Positions 58,160-64,000 of a stretch of DNA of 64,000 nucleotides are shown piece by piece (the stretch's first letter is position 1; the number at the start of each line of letters is the position of its first letter). The notes beneath the pieces were generated by a model that saw nothing but the letters and a program-made list of their open reading frames with translations, was not told where the DNA came from and ran no database searches. Both the position numbers and the translations under genes were made by a program. This DNA comes from Incurvaria masculella. Lineage: Eukaryota; Arthropoda; Insecta; Lepidoptera; Incurvariidae. The stretch spans positions 13,758,077 to 13,822,076 of the forward strand of contig OX335646.2 in NCBI GenBank assembly GCA_946894095.1, in the 5' to 3' direction.

Positions 58160-59890
58160 ACGAGGAGACCAACCCTCTGATAATAAGTGGTTGCTTTAGC
58201 TAGAAGGGGCTAGACAAAATTGATGTAGGTATGTAGATGAATATACAGAGTTGTTGGATTCCTACTAATTATACAACAATAACCTGTCGTTTTGTTTAGT
58301 AAATACTTAAATATACTTAAAGTTATAATTGTAACTTAAATCTCCTATAACTACGGAATGCAACACAATATTTGTAGAGTTTTAAAATACTTTTATTGAA
58401 TTTTCATTCTTCTAACAACCGTTGCCAAGTCACGCTATTTTTCACAAATCATTTTTTAAAGTGTGTAAAGGCAGAAGGCCTGTTGCAGTATTACTAAGAA
58501 AATATGTTTCATGCTTCGTTTTTTGCAGCCATTTATTTACCTTATCATACTTTAATTTTGTCACCATACTTATCTTTTCAGGCGCCTTATCTAGGTTAAC
58601 GCAACCACTTGGCAGAGGCAGACCGATACATTCAGCTTCAGAGAGTTGGTCTTTATCCTGTGAACTCAGTTTCAGCCATTTACGGTATCGTTACCATTTT
58701 TGTCGCGACCTCCTAGTCGTTTCCCAAATTTACTTAGTCGGTGGTATCGGAGGATCGGCCTTAAATACTATTAGAGCATAGTGTTAGAATAAATAATTAT
58801 AGTTCTGCGACAGTAATAACGAATTATTTGAACTTAAAATCCATTAAAAATATACCAAATTTAAGATATCGGTAAAAAAAACGGAACGCAATATTTTTTC
58901 CAAATTACACTTCATCATTTAGAAGCGATTTAAATTTTCTTCATGCCAATTTTTGATATTGGAAGGGTTGTTTGACGTTGCTGCAACCTGCGATCTATTG
59001 TAAGCTATGACCATGTCGTCGGGTACTTCTATGAAGTCCTGGCGTACGCCATATGCCGCGTTTTAGGCTCCAACTAAGTCCAGCGTAAAATCGGTTATTG
59101 GTGTTCTTAAAAAATAGGGCGGGGCACGGCTAGTGAGGAATCATCCAATAGCTTTAATTTTTTTGAATGTAAAATGATTTCGGATAAGCGGTAACACATA
59201 CAAAACATATACAAAAAATATTTCGCACTACAGACTCACATGCTTGCGAGTTTATGCGAGTTTACCCGCGAGTAGCAATGTATATTTTAAGCGTTCGAAC
59301 GCTTTCACGAATCGTGTACTCACGTGAATTGATGCATGTTCGACAGGTGTTTCCACATTTGACGTTCAAAAAGCGTCTTGAACTGGTGTAAGCGTTGATT
59401 AGATTTGTTTTTAAATACATACAAGATACATTATCATGTAGCATCATGACGGAGTTGAACAATGTTAAAATATCAATACATTTAACGCTTTAACTTTTTG
59501 ATCAAATGATGTCTTAACAAATGATTTACAAAGAGATCTAAAAACACTAGTAACAAAAGCAACACCACGGATCCTTCTAATCCGCCAATCAAACTCTTTC
59601 ATTTCTCGAACCGCGTCGAAGCTGTTACGAAAGCTTCACGTGCCTGGATTTTCTCGCACTAAGCTCGTGTGCGCTTCACGTAATTATATCTCGCATCGTC
59701 TGAATGAGCTACATATTAATCGTATCTATGTGCATCATGGCAGTTTCGATAGATACTTCTTTTGCGTCCTGAGGTCACGGTGTTCATAGCTAAGGTTAAG
59801 CCTGAACTGGTTTCAACAGAAGATTGTTCACTGTTCTATTCCTCGATAACTACCGAAATACTTGCTCTCATCAAATTATGCGAAGGCGCT
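58160..59890. other. Intergenic DNA, unassigned
   Basis: No gene is supported. A 119-codon ORF at 58422-58781 lacks recognised motifs. Confidence 0.4.
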
Positions 59891-59892
59891 CT

Positions 59893-60070
59893 AGGCTTAT
59901 TCTTGGAAGTCCGTGCTCAGAATCAGGAATCTGAAGAAAAGCAGCGGTGCACTGTATTACAATGATTCAAGATGTTCCGTCGAGAAAATCGCTTTGGCAT
60001 CCTCTATTAAAGCGGTTTTCGCTACTATAAGTTTCCTGATTCTCGAGCACGTAATTCCAAGAATAAGCCT
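59893..60070. repeat. 178-bp inverted repeat
   Basis: 'Aggcttattcttggaagt' with 'ctcagaatcaggaa' on the left pairs with 'ttcctgattctcgag' and 'attccaagaataagcct' on the right, giving arms of about 38 bp. The interior also pairs in part. Confidence 0.7.
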
Positions 60071-60589
60071 GCTGTTGACACTTAGTCCCTACCATACATA
60101 AGAAGGAAGGAGATATGCCATCATTTAGTGCGCCTACTATGAGACCCGCTGTCTCCAATTTTCAAAAACTACCGCCCCAACTTTAACGGACATGCCTCAT
60201 GCAAACATAGTTGCAGAAGTATTGGAGGGTTTGAGTAAGAGGAACTGCTTTGACGAACGTGCTCATTCGAGCGCGGTGCGGTGCCGATGATTTCCACTGT
60301 GTTGCATACGGCGCGCCGCCGAATTCCCGTACAATTATATGGCCACTTCGGCCATGCGAGGAAAACGCGACCGCATGCCACTTCTCCTTCTTTTATTTCC
60401 AGTGGTCTCTAACATACCCATGCATATATCTTAGTCTAAAGTGTAATTAGTAAAAACCAAATAAACTTGTTTTGATTGTGACTTAATCGATATGACGAGA
60501 TCGAATGGGAAAGTTAATTCGGATACTTTCAATCATTTAATTTGCTGTAATGCATGTTATAGATCTATATTCTTTTCGGCGAAAAATAA

Positions 60590-61040
60590 GGACGGATTCC
60601 ATTTTAATTTGGTTAAGTTCTGACAATGATATCCATGAGAAAATCATATAAGTCTTAAATTTGTATTAAGATGTGCGCGACAAATGGACGAATAACTCAA
60701 TATAACGCCAACCAATTTTTTTATCCGAAAGGACGTGTACAAATTAGTAAGTGTACTTCGGATTCACTAAAAATAAACAAATAAAAAATATTTAACAAAA
60801 AAAAATAACCGACTTCAAAGAAAAAGCACTAACAAGTAAAAAATAAGTAAAATTTTTGTAGTTACGATTACTGTTATTTTTTGAGTCGGTGTCAGTCAAG
60901 GTAGCCAAGGTGGTCTTGATTGGCGCAACGCGTGCCCAGCTGAAGCCGACTCAAAAACTAACTATAATCGTAACTACAAAAATGGCAATATTTTTTTACT
61001 TTTTAGTGCTTTTTCTTTGAAGTCGGTTATTTCTTTTTAA
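60590..61040 (-). repeat. 'Gacttcaaagaaaaagcact' family repeat with palindromic end
   Basis: The 'attcgtccatttgtcgcgc' block (reverse) and the 'gaagtcggttatt' palindrome (60795-61040) match 33146-33445, but the tip lacks CCTAA units. Confidence 0.65.
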
Positions 61041-61369
61041 TTTTTTTTTAAATCTTAGATTGCTTAATGGTATTTAAAACCTTGGGCGATTAAAGGCAAT
61101 TAATGAGAAAAAATATAAAATTTTCGAAATCACTGAACGGTTTCTACCGCGAGCGCAGCCGCGTGCAAAAGCTAGTAAGTAATAAAGAATTAAAAAGTTG
61201 ACATCAGAAAATATTTAATCAAAGTCGGACAAATTATGAAATTGACTATACTGAAAATACACGGATCACACTTCAAATACTATTTATTTATTTTCTTGCA
61301 AAAATTAGTTAAGATCGTAATTTTTTTTTTGTTAGCAGCCATTTATTCAGGTTTCATGAAGAAATATTC

Positions 61370-61485
61370 TTAGCCAACTCAGAAAGATAAAGAAAGTGGT
61401 GCATGAACAGGCGGTGATTAAAACCAATGATTTGTGGCATACAAAGCAAGTCGTCATGCCACTGAGCAAGAAGCTGCTCACACAA
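61370..61485 (-). repeat. tRNA-like SINE head, diverged
   Basis: In reverse, 'cttgctcagtggcatgacg' and 'tcatgcaccac' match the heads at 3275 and 4795. The B-box is degraded. Confidence 0.45.
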
Positions 61486-61796
61486 GTCACATATTTTACA
61501 AACAACAAAGTTTAAATATTTTCAAGCGTTCTGTTACGCTTACCAGAGAATATATATTTAGAGAAGAATATATTTATAATAAAATTCAGTTTGATAACGG
61601 CGAATGCCGAAATATTACTGCTTTTCACGATCTATATGTTGTGTTTCAGGATCGGCTCCCGATTCCCGATCCTGCACTCCCTGCACCCCATTGCAGCTCC
61701 AGGGGCGCGGCTCGCGCCACCCGATCCGCATAAAGACGGCGGCGCGGGACACAAGAGGGGGCGTTCAACTACATATAACCAGATTAGCTGTTTTTC

Positions 61797-61829
61797 TTAT
61801 TTATTTATTTATTTATTTACTTATTTAGT
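61797..61829 (+). repeat. (TTTA)n microsatellite
   Basis: Seven to eight ATTT-type units with one C interruption. Confidence 0.7.
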
Positions 61830-62036
61830 TAGTTTTACCGTATTGGTTCTGTAGGAAGACATAATATTAATAATACAATAATATAGAGCTATGCTGTCCA
61901 AGAAAGCAAACAGCGTTTGCAATCAGTGGTACGCGGGTGGGACTGTCCCGACACGCAACTTGACAAAGCTAACGCTTGGCACGTCCACACCGAATAGAAG
62001 ACATCACCCAAGTGTTTAGCGTAAGTTCTAGCTAAT

Positions 62037-62500
62037 GCGTGAAGAAAACCATAGTTCGTCATTCGCAGCGTGCACGCCCGCGCTACGTCCATCCGCGTCG
62101 GCGCGAGTCGCGCGGCACAGTGGCCGCGATTCGGGTCAGCGACCCGTCTCCTGTGCTCTGCATGGCTTCCCACACATCGGCACCACTGCACCGCACATGG
62201 GCGAGCACCGCTCCACTGCTGCGTCGACGCCGCCGCGCCTTGCTGTCGCCTCATCCACTATCTCAACTGGGCCATCTCCTCAGAATAACACTGCCTCAGC
62301 GGGACAGGGAGAGAATGCACACATTCAAAGTTGACATTCCAAAAATAATAACCACCCGATCGTCTAGATCCTTTATATATAGGGTCTGTAAAAAAATTAA
62401 TGATCTTCCTGGAGAGGTATTTCCCCCAAAGTACAAAGCAGAAGCACCTGGCCGGCCGGTATGGTTTTGTCAGCCCCCTTGGAAGTTTGAAAGCTCATAG
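62037..62500 (+). other. Possible relic of a retroelement ORF
   Basis: A 153-codon open frame becomes GC rich at its start and ends with SSRSFIYRVCKKINDLPGEV before a stop at 62498-62500. The phrase SFIYR followed later by a NDLP motif is reminiscent of the C-terminal ends of non-LTR reverse transcriptases. The first half is probably spurious, because both strands are open. Treat as a weak LINE call. Confidence 0.3.
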
Positions 62501-62564
62501 GCGTCGTCGGGCACCACAAAACAATACCTTAGCCCCGGTTGCACGAAGAAACTGCTCAGTTAAT

Positions 62565-62700
62565 CAATGTTAAAACACGTCACTTTTAGTGAACCGCATA
62601 GAGTTCGTTCCATACTGTCCACACAGAGTGACGTGTTTAATCATACTGTGACGTTGATTTTGATTTTTTGTTCTTTCGTGCACTTGGCCCTTAGTCGGGC
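62565..62700 (-). repeat. Inverted copy of the repeat at 57107-57245
   Basis: 'Cgtcacttttagtgaaccg', 'ttgattttgattttttgttc' and 'tttcgtgcacttggccc' match in reverse order. Confidence 0.65.
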
Positions 62701-63019
62701 CATTCATAAACGGTCTTGCTAGCCGTGCTTGCCGGGTTGGACCAGACATGAATGAATATGTTGTCCGACCGATCACCGAACACCTAACCGTCTCGGAAGG
62801 CTTACCTTCTGACACAGCCATCATAGCGCTATCCACACCGCCCATCCCCCCTCTGCTTGCATCGGCCACCATGTCCGGTAGTCACTGGATGTTCTTCAGC
62901 ACTATTGCGCGCACCATACTTTCGTTCGACTAATGGTGCGACGGCACTGACGAACACACATCGACCAATGTTCGGAATAACGATCTTCAATGAGTGGAGT
63001 ACTGCGCGACCATTTTTAA

Positions 63020-63270
63020 CTAACTTCAAAAAGGAGGAGGTTCTCAGTTCGTCTGTGTGTGTGTTTTTTTTATGTTTGTTACCTTATATTTTTCGCCTGG
63101 GTGACTTAGATGATTCATTTTTTATTGGAAAGGACGTGTACAAATTAGCAAGTGCCCTTAAGATTCACTAAAAATAAACAATTAAAAAAAAATTACAAAA
63201 AAATAAACGACTTCAAAGAAAAAGCACTAAAAAGTAAAAAATAATTGCCATTTCTGTAGTTACGATTATT
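63020..63270. repeat. 'Aacttcaaaaaggaggagg' family repeat
   Basis: It starts 'aacttcaaaaaggaggaggt', includes 'ttggaaaggacgtgtaca' and ends with 'gacttcaaagaaaaagcact' and 'gtagttacgattattg', as in the copies at 33 and 60 kb. Confidence 0.65.
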
Positions 63271-63424
63271 GTTATTTTTTTGTTGGATTTTTTTTCATGA
63301 TCATGTTGGTTATCACGATCGTCAACATAATTGCTTGCGAATGGGCCGTTTAAATACAATCGCACGGACAAGTTTTGCATCAAATTGCTTGCACTATCTC
63401 GATGCGTTTCGATGGTAAAATAAC

Positions 63425-63671
63425 TGGGGGTCCATTCAGAGCAAGAGTGAGTTCTAGTTCGGGAGTGAGTTAACCTAAAAATAGCTGGGAAATATATTAT
63501 TATTTAAATAACGGAACCGTTATTTATACTTCCAACGGATTTACGGGACAAACCAGATTTTTACCTAACTGCAATGATGTTCTAGAAGTGTGGAAACATT
63601 AAATATTTAAAAAAGTGAGTTGATATTTAGTGGCGAATTCGAACTCACTCTTACTCTGAATGGACCCCCTG
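63425..63671. mobile_element. 247-bp MITE
   Basis: 'Gggggtccattcagagcaag' with 'agtgagttc' on the left pairs with 'gaactcactcttactctg' and 'aatggaccccc' on the right, giving about 29-bp terminal inverted repeats with few mismatches. The core is AT rich with no frame. Confidence 0.8.
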
Positions 63672-64000
63672 TTTCCTAACTGAAAGTACAGAAGAAAGTA
63701 TCTGAATTACCAAAACTCATGCAAATAGTTTTCTGCATGCTATTTGATAGGCAGTTTGATCGTGCGTACGACCGTGTGAAAAATTCAGGATTAATTTCAT
63801 GACTCAAAAGATTGTTAAAATTATACATATTATTGGCAAAATGTGCAATTTATTGATTTAAATAGTCCCCTTCTAAGTTTGTACCCAATTTTCTTATTTT
63901 ATTATTTATACTATATGTCTCTATGTATACTAAAAACGGAAACATGAAGTTTCTATTGTAACTGCATTCTATTCAAATTTATTCGGAATTGTTTTATTAA

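Noticed and set aside
57760..58161. Overlapping ORFs of 129, 119-like and 114 codons upstream of gene G
   Set aside because: Several frames on both strands are open because of high GC. None has a family motif.
61604..61828. GC-rich ORF after a good-looking acceptor at 61649
   Set aside because: All three frames are open and differ completely, with no partner exon or recognised domain.
1..64000. CRISPR arrays, bacterial operons, ribosome binding sites
   Set aside because: Intron-split genes and eukaryotic repeats show nuclear insect DNA. No direct-repeat and spacer array is present.

Overview
The window looks like nuclear DNA of a moth or butterfly (Lepidoptera). It has AT-rich intergenic DNA, genes split into short phase-conserved exons, dense miniature inverted-repeat elements, small SINE-like repeats, tails of RTE/CR1-type LINEs, a BEL/Pao fragment, and a short (CCTAA)n tract matching the insect telomere repeat. 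No long ORF exists because every gene is split. The gene models below were built by joining exons at splice sites with matching phase and by comparing paralogues inside the window. Nothing was checked against a database or transcripts.

The core is a lipase cluster. Five genes belong to the pancreatic-lipase (neutral lipase, secreted alpha/beta hydrolase) family. All five have six coding exons with intron phases 1-2-1-1-2 and near-constant exon sizes. Gene A (2305-10710, minus, 329 aa) and gene B (14750-18912, minus, 334 aa) point left. Gene C (21606-30373, plus, 299 aa), gene D (38647-43390, plus, 335 aa) and gene E (46068-52934, plus, 340 aa as modelled) point right. A gene of a different family, an acid (gastric/lysosomal type) lipase called gene F (31461-36221, plus, 397 aa), sits between C and D. 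Downstream of E on the minus strand is gene G (53336-57723, 276 aa), a secreted cysteine-rich protein resembling the insect DUF4773 family.

B, D and E keep the Ser-Asp-His triad and the HGW oxyanion motif. A has Glu in place of the catalytic Asp. C has lost the nucleophile (Ser to Gly) and HGW (now HNT), but its open frame and splice sites are intact, so it looks like a maintained pseudoenzyme. D and E are recent duplicates: they share a 248-bp identical block in exon 5, a GC-AG first intron and a similar promoter. A shortened relic of gene G lies between D and E, so the duplicated unit seems to have been lipase plus DUF4773 gene. The last exon of E is damaged. Other debris includes a relic copy of exon 2 inside gene B and an orphan signal-peptide exon upstream of D.

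The likely joint role is secreted lipid digestion, plausibly in the larval midgut. That is inferred from the signal peptides and families, not shown by the sequence. The flanks (1-2300 and 57.7-64 kb) are mostly repeats: a long fold-back element at 346-1442, several MITEs, SINE-like copies, and a possible LINE relic near 62 kb.
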